Below, one piece after another: positions 56,056 through 64,000 of a stretch of DNA of 64,000 nt. The notes beneath the pieces are model-generated. The model was given only the letters and a program-made list of their open reading frames with translations. It was not told the DNA's origin and did no database searches. The translations under genes were made by a program, and so were the position numbers. This stretch comes from Dipodascopsis uninucleata var. uninucleata (taxonomy: Eukaryota > Ascomycota > Lipomycetes > Lipomycetales > Lipomycetaceae). The stretch's first letter is position 1. Each line of letters opens with the position of its first letter. Location: contig JAJLTO010000014.1 in the NCBI GenBank assembly GCA_030568195.1, positions 248,001 to 312,000 on the forward strand, read 5' to 3'.

Positions 56056-56898
56056 TGTGATCATAACTGGATTTTGTCACTCAGTTTCCATTCATAACAG
56101 CTACGAATGTGAGCTAGGATAATTCCAATGTGCTCTAATTATATATTTATAATACAGCATTTATTAGCATATTTATATAATCTGCAAAAATTTCAATGAA
56201 TATTTCACATCAAATTATATATATAACTATAACCAAAACATGCTGAATAACTTGCAATATTATGGTATATTTTATTTTATGTTTATTTGTAAATAGAGAT
56301 TGCTCTCAGTACTTACACATTCAACTGCATCAACTACCGTAGCTATTGTTATTTTATTTCAATACACTAATTTAATGAATTTAAACGTGCTTTCAGATGT
56401 TTGCCATTTATGCAACTTTGCAAAGTTCAAATCGTGAGATGTGGGCGTAGCGCGGAAAGCCACCCGTGGAGCGATAGAGAACTTTATTTTTTTTGATAGC
56501 TGATAAAACTCATCTAATTCTTCGAGCTTCGCTTACAACTATAGTCCTTTATCAGTTTAATCCAGAAGTTCACACCCTAGTCTCTCGAATATTTTTAGAA
56601 ATACTTGAAGTGAGACTTAAAACGTTCTAATAATCGTTGACTGGAACCTGTAAGGTATGTTACAAGTAGTGATGTTGAAAGTTGGATGTTTGGCCGACAT
56701 TTCGAAGATGCACGGCGTGAGATTGAATGTACGGCGTGATCGTAGAGCATGATGGGCACACTTGCTAAATGAGCGATAGAACATAATGAGTTGAGAATGA
56801 TAGTGTACTGATATCGTAATCCTTATGAATCTGACGTATTTTATATTAGATTTGTGGAACCGATAACATTATATAATTTCTTACAATAACAAGCTAGG
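56056..56898. other. Intergenic region RecQ-PKR1
   Basis: About 840 bp holding the helicase 3' UTR and the PKR1 promoter. A direct repeat ACGGCGTGA occurs at 56712-56720 and 56731-56739. No downstream exon encoding an HRDC-like segment was found. Confidence 0.5.
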
Positions 56899-57237
56899 AT
56901 GTCAGATTTCTTCAAAGACCTGTGGGATTCCATCTTCACCCCAGGAACCACACCGACTCTGGTGAGAGCAACTCACTACTCATTTGCAGCTCTTCTGGTT
57001 ACTCTTGTCGCGCTCTTCGCAACCACGTACAATAAACATTTTTTCATTTTGACGTGCATTGCTGGATCCCTATGGGGTGTCCTTACCTGGTTCATAGGTG
57101 AGCTTGAGAAAATGAAAGAGGAGATGGAGAAGCAGAACAAGCCTATCGAGGGTGAGGTTAAGATCGATAATGCAGAGAAGGAAAGCGAGAGTGATGAGAA
57201 GGTCGAGAAGACAGCAGACGAGAAGAAAGACGAGTAA
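56899..57237 (+). CDS. PKR1: V-ATPase assembly factor PKR1
   Basis: This is a small ER membrane protein that works with Vma21, Vma12 and Vma22 to assemble the V0 sector of the vacuolar proton pump. The single exon encodes 112 residues. The N-terminus LWDSIFTPGTTPTLVRATH is the family signature; two membrane helices follow at about 27-43 and 47-67 with the conserved AGSLWGVLTWFI. The tail is acidic and lysine-rich, ending in KKDE, which could act as an ER-retrieval signal on a cytosolic tail. The Oxr1-like protein in this window also belongs to V-ATPase biology. Confidence 0.93.
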   Translation: MSDFFKDLWDSIFTPGTTPTLVRATHYSFAALLVTLVALFATTYNKHFFILTCIAGSLWGVLTWFIGELEKMKEEMEKQNKPIEGEVKIDNAEKESESDEKVEKTADEKKDE

Positions 57238-57798
57238 ATAGTGGTACAAATTTTGACCGTGACCAGAGTAGGATCTTAGTACCATTATTTAGTCCGCCGT
57301 CTCTTGAATGCGAGAATATCAATAGTCCGGACTACTAAGACAAATGTATTAACATGGCATATTCAATAAAGTGTATATAAGTTGTACGGATGGATGGTAT
57401 GAGTTTGTCATTCTTTCGAATATTTGACAAGATTTAGAATTTACGACTTCAATATTCGATGAATTGCTTAACAAGAGCAGTATAGTAGTATAATAGAGAA
57501 TGAGTAGAGATATGGACAAAAAGGAAAAAGCATAGCCAAGAACTCCTCCTAATTAAATATAAAAAGCTGTTAACAGTGATATCCATATCTTGGGCCGAAT
57601 ACAGCTTTCGATATAGTCAGCGAACCTAATACGACCAGTCAATTCCAATCAATGATGCTGATCTTCGCATCTCAAATAACAATATCAATGTCCAAATAGA
57701 AGCAAAAAATCTAAATAAATGAGCAAAAAGCCATGATAAATCAAAACTGGAAAATCGTAGAATAAATGATTAATAAAGATACGACGAAGCTTAAACAT
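57238..57798. other. Convergent 3' region PKR1-DUF1776
   Basis: Both neighbours end here. It is AT-rich, with no gene recognised. Confidence 0.5.
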
Positions 57799-59445
57799 CT
57801 ACACTCGTTCCCAAGAGGATGCCAAGTCGTGATGAGTCGATTCGGTCTCCGAAATATAAGGACTACCACTAATACCACTAGATAAAGGCGAATCAGGAGT
57901 ATCTTGTGAACTATCTTGAATTACAGGATCTGACTTGCTCAAGGACATCGTTCGAAAGTAGTTGGCTCCGTCAGGAATAGTGAATCCCAGAACCCATTCA
58001 ATGGCAGTTTCTGGTAAAAGACCGCCAAGAAAATAATATAAGAAGCTTCCACGACCAACAAACTGAATACGTGTCAAAGAACTGGAAGAGTCTGACGTAA
58101 GGCAATCAAAAATAGCAATGTTTAACTCATTAAGAGAAGAGCCAGTAGCGCGATGGGAACTCGCAGTTGATGCAAGCGAAGAAGCCGTACAACTAATGGC
58201 TCGTACAGCAGTGCTATACGCCCTTCCATATATATTGCGAATATTTTCAGGCCAAGAAAGAACATGCGCCCGGATAGTGCTGCTCACTGATCTCGAAGGC
58301 GAGGTTGCTGGTGAATAAGAGCGGGAATGCGAGCCTTGTGAAGCTGGTCTACCAGACGAAGGATCAGGCGACATGAATGGCGACGAAGGCCCAAATGAAG
58401 TTGAAGAAGGCAGCGGAACCGACATATCAAATGATCCCAAACGGAGATGAATAAAAGGAATACCTTGCGGCTTAAGTTCACGGTGCATACAGAGTGCAAA
58501 AGCAGATAATGCCGAAGAAATTACGCACTCTGGAGCATGGAATGGAGGACATAACGATGGAAGAATAGACGGCGTTATGAGCAAAAACCTCGCATTATGG
58601 CGACGAACCAAAGGAATAAAACCTTGTGATAAAAGAGCAACAGAGCCTACAACTTTGCTATATAAAATGTCGGACCAGTCATATGCACTTAGAGACTCAA
58701 CAGGTCCTGTGGGATAGTACAAGTCAGGAAGAATAATGACACCCGCAAGATGCTGCTGTCTGTCAACGAGGTCAGCAAACTTATCGACAACGCTGTTTCG
58801 TTCTATTGAGTCGGGGCTCGGGAGAATAAGAGGCCTTATATCTGGACTATCTTCCTTGAGGACCAGATGCTCTTCACCGGGCTGAACAGTCATAAAGACG
58901 ATAAATCCGCGCCTCTCCAAATCTGCCGCTATTATCTTAGCAATCGGCTCACGGGGCGAACTAGCCAAAACAACAGCTTCAATACGCGCGCCATTAGCTG
59001 CCTTTCTTGCAAATCTTCGTTTTCTTCTTTTTGCTGACACATTACGGGTATAAATGACACCTGCGAACGCAGAACTAGTGACACCAATAACTATAAAGCC
59101 GGTAAGTAGCTTGTGCTCGCTGATCCAGTTTCCAGCACGCTTAACAAGACTATAAGATTTCGCAGATATGGAGGAAGCAAATGATGGTGGCGGAGGAGGA
59201 GGAGTAGGAGGTGTCAGTGAACGAGTCTTTATGACCTGAGGTAAATTAATATTTGGTAGCGACTCGACGTTGGACATGAGCTGATCCTTCTGCGATGTGA
59301 TCCAATCCGCAACCTGTTGAACTTGCGGATTCTCTGAGATCTCGTGTACCGTCTTTTGCATAATTTCGTTTGCATGAATGTTGATAGAGTACACTGTATC
59401 AAGAAGATACGCGATAGGATCAGGGGGTGGTGTTGTTGCTGACAT
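57799..59445 (-). CDS. DUF1776 family protein (yeast YNL181W/Pbr1-like)
   Basis: This is a fungal membrane-anchored protein of the DUF1776 family, related to short-chain dehydrogenases; yeast Pbr1 is essential but its reaction is not established. The single exon encodes 548 residues. Features in order: an amphipathic N-terminus, a proline-run TPPTPPPPPP near 80, a membrane helix at about 110-130 (LLTGFIVIGVTSSAFAGVIY), a basic KRRKRRF stop-transfer, then a domain with Rossmann-like pattern (EAVVLASSPREPIAKIIAADLERRGF) and LAGVIILPDLYYPTGPVE, SAYDWSDILYSKVVGSVAL and GIPFIHLRLGSFD blocks typical of DUF1776. A Ser/Pro-rich insertion lies near 355-395. Confidence 0.85.
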   Translation of the reverse strand: MSATTPPPDPIAYLLDTVYSINIHANEIMQKTVHEISENPQVQQVADWITSQKDQLMSNVESLPNINLPQVIKTRSLTPPTPPPPPPSFASSISAKSYSLVKRAGNWISEHKLLTGFIVIGVTSSAFAGVIYTRNVSAKRRKRRFARKAANGARIEAVVLASSPREPIAKIIAADLERRGFIVFMTVQPGEEHLVLKEDSPDIRPLILPSPDSIERNSVVDKFADLVDRQQHLAGVIILPDLYYPTGPVESLSAYDWSDILYSKVVGSVALLSQGFIPLVRRHNARFLLITPSILPSLCPPFHAPECVISSALSAFALCMHRELKPQGIPFIHLRLGSFDMSVPLPSSTSFGPSSPFMSPDPSSGRPASQGSHSRSYSPATSPSRSVSSTIRAHVLSWPENIRNIYGRAYSTAVRAISCTASSLASTASSHRATGSSLNELNIAIFDCLTSDSSSSLTRIQFVGRGSFLYYFLGGLLPETAIEWVLGFTIPDGANYFRTMSLSKSDPVIQDSSQDTPDSPLSSGISGSPYISETESTHHDLASSWERV

Positions 59446-60212
59446 ATTGATGTTCTTATCTGTCGTTCGTATGATCTGAGGCTCCCAGAAAGTAGTGTTT
59501 TCTAGGTCTGTTTAAATTGACAAAATACAAAAAAAAAAACTTCTGCTACTATTGTTATTAGCACGTAAGATTCCGAATACGTCTGATTTTGACGAATTTC
59601 AATATTCCAAGATAAAACCCACGGTAATACTTTTGTAGATGCTAATTGTCACAGTGGAGCTCTTTCGTCAGTTAAGCGAGTCGAATAGCTGCGGGAAGCT
59701 ATGATGTAGCAGTCTGGACATATCTACAGCGAAGAGCAGTTAAAGTTTCATGCTCCTAGGAAGTTCCACGCGCCAGACTCAAAACTAATGCAGCCTTATA
59801 CATATATCCATGGTCAGTTGACTCAGGCTGCCCTATCTTGAACTGTAAAAAGGCATCAGTTTACTAAAGGAGAATTGTTATGCGGTCACAATAACTCCTG
59901 ATCACAAGAGTCACAGCTCATGTATAAGTCATGCATATACGATATGATTACATAAACATAATGGAACTTGCTACAGGCATGGACAATATGTTGCATGCAT
60001 ATGCTCTCACAAGAACGTTGAGTATTGTATACATCTGCACATTACGCAACAGAAGTTTACCGTGATCCAGAGAGAGCTCAGAAGGGTCCCCTAGTTGAGA
60101 GGTAGCTCTCGGAGCAAAGTTGAAGGAAACATCAGGAGGAATTGGCGCGTACAAATGCAGCAAGCAGGTGCTGATTTCGGTACAAGGTCGATAGAGCAAT
60201 TGTCCTATAATA
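59446..60212. other. Divergent promoter region DUF1776/MTQ2
   Basis: About 770 bp. A minus-strand frame at 59948-60199 (83 codons, no ATG at its start) reads LYAPIPPDVSFNFAPRAT and similar, with a GTAAAC that could be a donor near 60060; it looks more protein-like than the other spacer frames but has no known match or clear partner exons. Otherwise nothing is seen. Confidence 0.45.
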
Positions 60213-60902
60213 ATGTTTCCAACTCCAGATACAGGCCATGTGGATGTTGAACGTGTCTACGAGCCAGCGGAAGATTCTTTTCTCCTACTAGATCTTTTAG
60301 AATCAGAATCAGAGTTCCTAAAATCAAGATTCTCCAGCAACGGACCGTCACCATTGGTACTTGAGCTAGGCATCGGCAGTGGAATTGTGTCGGCTTTCGT
60401 CCAGCAAAACATATTGCGGGATGCTCTGTATATTGGAACTGATATTAATCCTTATGCCTGCATAGCCTCTTTGGAAACCTCCAAGCAAAACGGTGGTACA
60501 AGTTATTTTGACGTAATACGTACTGATTTGACAGGCGGATTACGAATAGCCGTAGATATTTTGATATTCAATCCACCTTACGTTCCAGATGAGTCGGTAC
60601 CCTCGATCCAAGATTCATTAGCAAAAGACGATTGGATAGACTTTGCTCTTCTGGGTGGAAAAGACGGAATGCAGATAACTTACCATGTGCTCAATAACTT
60701 AGAGACAACTATTGACTTGACTCGTGGAGTTGCATACATTCTCTTTTGTCGACGCAATCGTCCTAATGAAGTAGCGGAGTATATGAGAACTAAAGGCTGG
60801 ATCGTTACACTAATTGGTGAGCGAAGAGCTGGATGGGAAATTCTGAGTGTCTGGAAGTTTACAAAGGATAGTAATTGTCATGTCAAGCATTGTAATACTT
60901 AA
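60213..60902 (+). CDS. MTQ2: eRF1 glutamine methyltransferase catalytic subunit MTQ2
   Basis: This is an S-adenosylmethionine-dependent N5-glutamine methyltransferase of the HemK/N6AMT1 family that, with Trm112, methylates the GGQ motif of release factor eRF1. The single exon encodes 229 residues. Visible are VYEPAEDSFLLLDLLE at the N-terminus, SAM-binding LELGIGSG at about 50-57 and the catalytic NPPYVP near 126-131. The C-terminus GWEILSVWKF is typical. Length matches yeast Mtq2 (221). Confidence 0.95.
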   Translation: MFPTPDTGHVDVERVYEPAEDSFLLLDLLESESEFLKSRFSSNGPSPLVLELGIGSGIVSAFVQQNILRDALYIGTDINPYACIASLETSKQNGGTSYFDVIRTDLTGGLRIAVDILIFNPPYVPDESVPSIQDSLAKDDWIDFALLGGKDGMQITYHVLNNLETTIDLTRGVAYILFCRRNRPNEVAEYMRTKGWIVTLIGERRAGWEILSVWKFTKDSNCHVKHCNT

Positions 60903-61227
60903 AAATAAAATAGATATTTCATATGCATTTACTACTATGTTTTCTATTCATCAGAGTCCAATAAATAACCTACTTTCTCTAGACAGGCAATGCTAATACA
61001 TAAATGAAAAGGCGAAAGAACATATAATATTTTGACTACCCACTCTGCAATGTACCTTTTCACAGCATATGAGAAACAAAATAGACATACAAGCGTACAA
61101 ACAAATAAACAATAAAAGAAGGTATGATACAAAAGTACCATTTCAATTCATATAAATTTTGTAAAAACACCAAAGACATATATAACCGAATATGCTCAAA
61201 GGATGTTAACAGTTACATGCTTAACGT
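60903..61227. other. Convergent 3' region MTQ2-DOP1
   Basis: 325 bp of AT-rich sequence between two gene ends; nothing recognisable. Confidence 0.5.
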
Positions 61228-64000
61228 TCAGGTAAACATGTCAGAATATACTTCATCCTCTAATACCGCGATGTTTGGTGTTCCGAGAGTATATACACGT
61301 TCGTAGCATGCGACGCTTAAGTGACTGAAAAATGACTTAAGTTCAGAAATGCTGTTCAGTTTAGGACCGATGAGCATTGGCCTACGTAGAGGCTTGTCTG
61401 TCATTAGGATAGAATTAATATCCATAGAAAGATCAGTACTCATAGGAACGCCAAATAACAAAGACAGACGGTCTATTAGCGGAAGCTGACTAGCTTCGGG
61501 CTTTGGAAATACCGCCTCTAAGTTGTCTCTGATAAACAGCCACTGATGAAGTTGAAAGTCTTCAGATTCCAATACTAGCACGGTATCCAGAAGCTTGCAA
61601 GCTGCAAAAACTCCCTGTAAACTCTCAACTTTCAACTCATTCGGATCCATATTGGACAACTTCGAGAACACATTACTGAGCTCAGTATAAATAAATGTCC
61701 ATACAGGCGCCATATGGACAGCAGATGTTCTTAGAATGACAGCTCGTAACACTAAAAAGATGTCATACTTTGCAGATTCCGCTACTGATGAACCACAAAC
61801 TTCACTAAGTTTGTCCAATGTCTCTTTCAAGTTCAGTAAGAATTGATCTTTATCGCCACACATATACGAAAAAGCAATACGTCGCAGATTGTATCTCCTG
61901 GCAACAGACTCCTGATCAGACCATCCAAACAAAACATTTGAATTAGATGAGGTAGAAATTCTTGATATCAAATCTGGAAGTCGCTCTTTATCATTGTTAA
62001 GCCAGAGTCTAATAATCTCTCGCCATTTCGGTCTAAGACCTTCACTCATGTTAAAAAATCTATTATCGAAGAATGCATCAGAAATAGATGTCTTCCATGC
62101 CTTTTGAGAGCTTGATATTTTTGCGATCTGATAAACGACTTCAAGTAAGTTGGCTGTTGCACTTGCTGGAAAATTTTTAGACCGAAGAGCAGGTGTAGTA
62201 ATGCTTGTCGTCAAAGTAACACATGCAGTGAGAACTCTGTCATTTTCAAGAAGGATCTTTGGGAGACTTGGAACCACCCTAATAAGCGCCTTGCAAAGAT
62301 CTTCTTGCGATACTTTGGGTTTTGAAGAGCTCGAAGACGAACCGTCAGTGCGCTCAACGGGAGTCTGAAGCATAGTACTGCTTTGAGAGATTGAAAGTTG
62401 CTGAAAAGACAACTGCGTCTGTAAAGATGGTGGATTTGGTGCCTGGGATCCAACCAACGTTGTAGATGTGGATACGGATGTTGGTGTCTGCGTACCTTCG
62501 CTGATTACATTGTCTGTCACCTTTTCTTTGTCCATACTTGGAGATGATGCAGTGGGTTCTGGCGTAGCAATTCCAGTGACTTGACGAGCGGCAACCGAAG
62601 AATTTAATAGACGCATAAATAAATCAGCCAAATCTTTTCTCAGTCTTCGCTGTTCGCCGAAGTTTGTAAGGTCAACTTTGCTTCCAATGACAGAGATGAA
62701 CACAAGAACATTTGGAAGGATATGACGATATAGACCGATATTGGCATAGACATCTCTGACAAATGACATACAATCTACCCAGATTTCCTCAATGGCATCG
62801 TTCTCAAGCGAACTAACATAGTCTACAAGAAACTCTGCTAATTGATGATCTGTCAAATCCGTAGTTAAGCTAGATTTCGCGGCATATTCAAGTGCCATAG
62901 GATTAATTCTGCTATATATAGCGTTTAGAATATAAGGCAAGGTGCGTTTAGGTCTGGAACCATCTAAAACATGTAATAGTTTGAACACAGGTGTCACACG
63001 GTGCAAATCAACTAGAGTCTCCAAACTCTCGAGAGTCTCGGACTTATATAATCTCTCTAGAATACGCCTCGCTCGATATTTCATTCGTGAGGAAATATAC
63101 ATAAATGACTCGTTCGATGCACTATCAGGATGGGTCATAGCTCCCTTTGCAATCTCTTCACCCCACAACCAAATAGCGTGACAAATTCGAATGCAATCCT
63201 GATAACATAAGAGAACTGTCAATCTATTATTTGCAGCCGCGCTACGAGCTTGCGGAGATTCCACAGAGAATACTCCAGATATAACGGTTCCAAAAAATCC
63301 TGGTTCTGAAGGTGTCTTGGGGTTTGCCATCTTCGATTCTTCATCTACCAATTTCTCATGAGCTTTAGATAGAATATGCTCAAGACCATGCATAAGAGCA
63401 AAAAGAGCGGTCTCAGATCCAGGATAATCATTGGAAGACTTCGAGCTATAAACAAGTCTTAGCTCTTCAAATGTCTTGCCAATCTGAGTACAGAAACATT
63501 CAACAACAGCAATCAATATCTGGAACAGTACATCTGAGAAAAATGGAAGAGAGTCGACTAGAAATTTCACCCAAGCATCTAAAACAGGTTGATTTTCATC
63601 TGTTGAAATACCATCGATAATACACAGAATCAAACTAGATGTGGGCGTTCTCTGAATGTTGTCTCCTGCAGATATAATCTCAACAGAATCGCGCAACTTA
63701 ATAACACTGTCGTTGGGGATAGAAGAGTTATCCAATATTCTACCGCCATAATTAACCTTTAAGGTTCGGAATAGGACTTCGAGAATTAATGTCTGAGTAT
63801 AAATATCATTTTTGTGCAAATTTGCTGATAAACGTGAAGTCAATGCTTGCTCTACTGATATTTCCGGTGTCGTAGGTCTATCAGGATTCATAAGAATGAC
63901 ATTTAATAATTGTAAAGCACCACGCAAAACCTTCGAATGACTCTCACGAAGCTCAATGGAGCTTCCTTCCGGAACATCATACTTCAAAGTACGCAAAATG
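61228..64000 (-). CDS. DOP1: DOP1 (Dopey) family protein, C-terminal part
   Basis: This is the C-terminal portion of a large leucine-zipper-like protein that with the flippase partner Mon2 acts in endosome-Golgi traffic and in yeast morphogenesis. The frame is open to the right edge, so the start lies outside the window; 924 codons are visible including the stop, of a family usually about 1,650 residues or more. Recognisable C-terminal features are VSQEDLCKALIRVVPSL, AWKTSISDAFFDNRFF, VARRYNLRRIAFSYMCGDKDQFL and the dense helical end with ESEDFQLHQWLFIRDN, typical of Dopey proteins. A Ser/Thr/Pro-rich linker sits near visible residues 485-565. Confidence 0.88.
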   Translation of the reverse strand, partial: ILRTLKYDVPEGSSIELRESHSKVLRGALQLLNVILMNPDRPTTPEISVEQALTSRLSANLHKNDIYTQTLILEVLFRTLKVNYGGRILDNSSIPNDSVIKLRDSVEIISAGDNIQRTPTSSLILCIIDGISTDENQPVLDAWVKFLVDSLPFFSDVLFQILIAVVECFCTQIGKTFEELRLVYSSKSSNDYPGSETALFALMHGLEHILSKAHEKLVDEESKMANPKTPSEPGFFGTVISGVFSVESPQARSAAANNRLTVLLCYQDCIRICHAIWLWGEEIAKGAMTHPDSASNESFMYISSRMKYRARRILERLYKSETLESLETLVDLHRVTPVFKLLHVLDGSRPKRTLPYILNAIYSRINPMALEYAAKSSLTTDLTDHQLAEFLVDYVSSLENDAIEEIWVDCMSFVRDVYANIGLYRHILPNVLVFISVIGSKVDLTNFGEQRRLRKDLADLFMRLLNSSVAARQVTGIATPEPTASSPSMDKEKVTDNVISEGTQTPTSVSTSTTLVGSQAPNPPSLQTQLSFQQLSISQSSTMLQTPVERTDGSSSSSSKPKVSQEDLCKALIRVVPSLPKILLENDRVLTACVTLTTSITTPALRSKNFPASATANLLEVVYQIAKISSSQKAWKTSISDAFFDNRFFNMSEGLRPKWREIIRLWLNNDKERLPDLISRISTSSNSNVLFGWSDQESVARRYNLRRIAFSYMCGDKDQFLLNLKETLDKLSEVCGSSVAESAKYDIFLVLRAVILRTSAVHMAPVWTFIYTELSNVFSKLSNMDPNELKVESLQGVFAACKLLDTVLVLESEDFQLHQWLFIRDNLEAVFPKPEASQLPLIDRLSLLFGVPMSTDLSMDINSILMTDKPLRRPMLIGPKLNSISELKSFFSHLSVACYERVYTLGTPNIAVLEDEVYSDMFT

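Noticed and set aside
56420-56480. GTTCAAATCGTGAG followed by GC-rich bases, briefly considered as a tRNA 3' half
   Set aside because: No cloverleaf can be drawn; acceptor and D arms are missing.

Overview
This window is a compact, gene-dense stretch of a fungal nuclear chromosome. The evidence is short spliceosomal introns (mostly 50-135 nt, GTA-type donors, CTAAC/CTAAT branch points, TAG/CAG acceptors), intergenic spaces of a few hundred bases to about 2 kb, and fungus-specific proteins: a Chs4/Skt5-type chitin synthase activator, an EGF-ABCG transporter of the yeast Adp1 type, Pkr1, a DUF1776 protein, a Reb1-type Myb factor and a Dsf2/Nif1-like Sel1 protein. Best guess is an early-branching ascomycete (Taphrinomycotina- or Lipomyces-like), because gene content is yeast-like while genes such as DHR2 and PUP1 carry many introns. 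That placement is inference only. I see no tRNA, rRNA, CRISPR array, transposon or viral fossil.

Layout from left to right: CCT8 (+), ADP1-like ABC transporter (+), pinin-like protein (+), RRP45 (-), CWC15 (+), a CLC chloride transporter (-), BET1 SNARE (+), CHS4/SKT5-like (+), a roughly 2 kb GC-richer intergenic block, an orphan single-pass membrane protein (+), CFT2 (-), COA6 (-), exportin-5/MSN5 (-), OXR1-like TLDc protein (-), mitochondrial asparaginyl-tRNA synthetase (-), REB1-like (-), an unrecognised protein (+), YTH1 (+), a Sel1-repeat protein (-), VPS71/SWC6 (+), DHR2 (-), proteasome beta2 PUP1 (-), proteasome beta5 PRE2 (-), a Sgs1/BLM-type RecQ helicase (+), PKR1 (+), DUF1776 (-), MTQ2 (+) and the 3' part of DOP1 (-), which runs off the right edge.

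Nearly all genes are housekeeping. RNA metabolism is well represented: Rrp45 (exosome), Cwc15 and pinin (splicing), Cft2 and Yth1 (both cleavage/polyadenylation factor subunits), Dhr2 (rRNA processing), exportin-5 and AsnRS. Two of the three catalytic proteasome subunits lie side by side on one strand. I rebuilt splice structures by hand for 13 genes (38 introns). Two of these introns, in CFT2 and DHR2, are stop-free and a multiple of three, so a plain ORF call would wrongly translate through them.

I did not find an obviously new biological system. The most interesting leads are: a nested stem-loop with H/ACA-snoRNA-like geometry in the 20.3-22.3 kb block; TTACCCG (Reb1-type) sites in several promoters of a window that also encodes a Reb1-like factor, including its own divergent promoter; a run of symmetrical phase 1-1 exons in the ectodomain of the EGF-ABC transporter; a DEVH instead of DEAH box in DHR2; and a RecQ helicase without an HRDC domain but with a SUMO-interaction-like motif.
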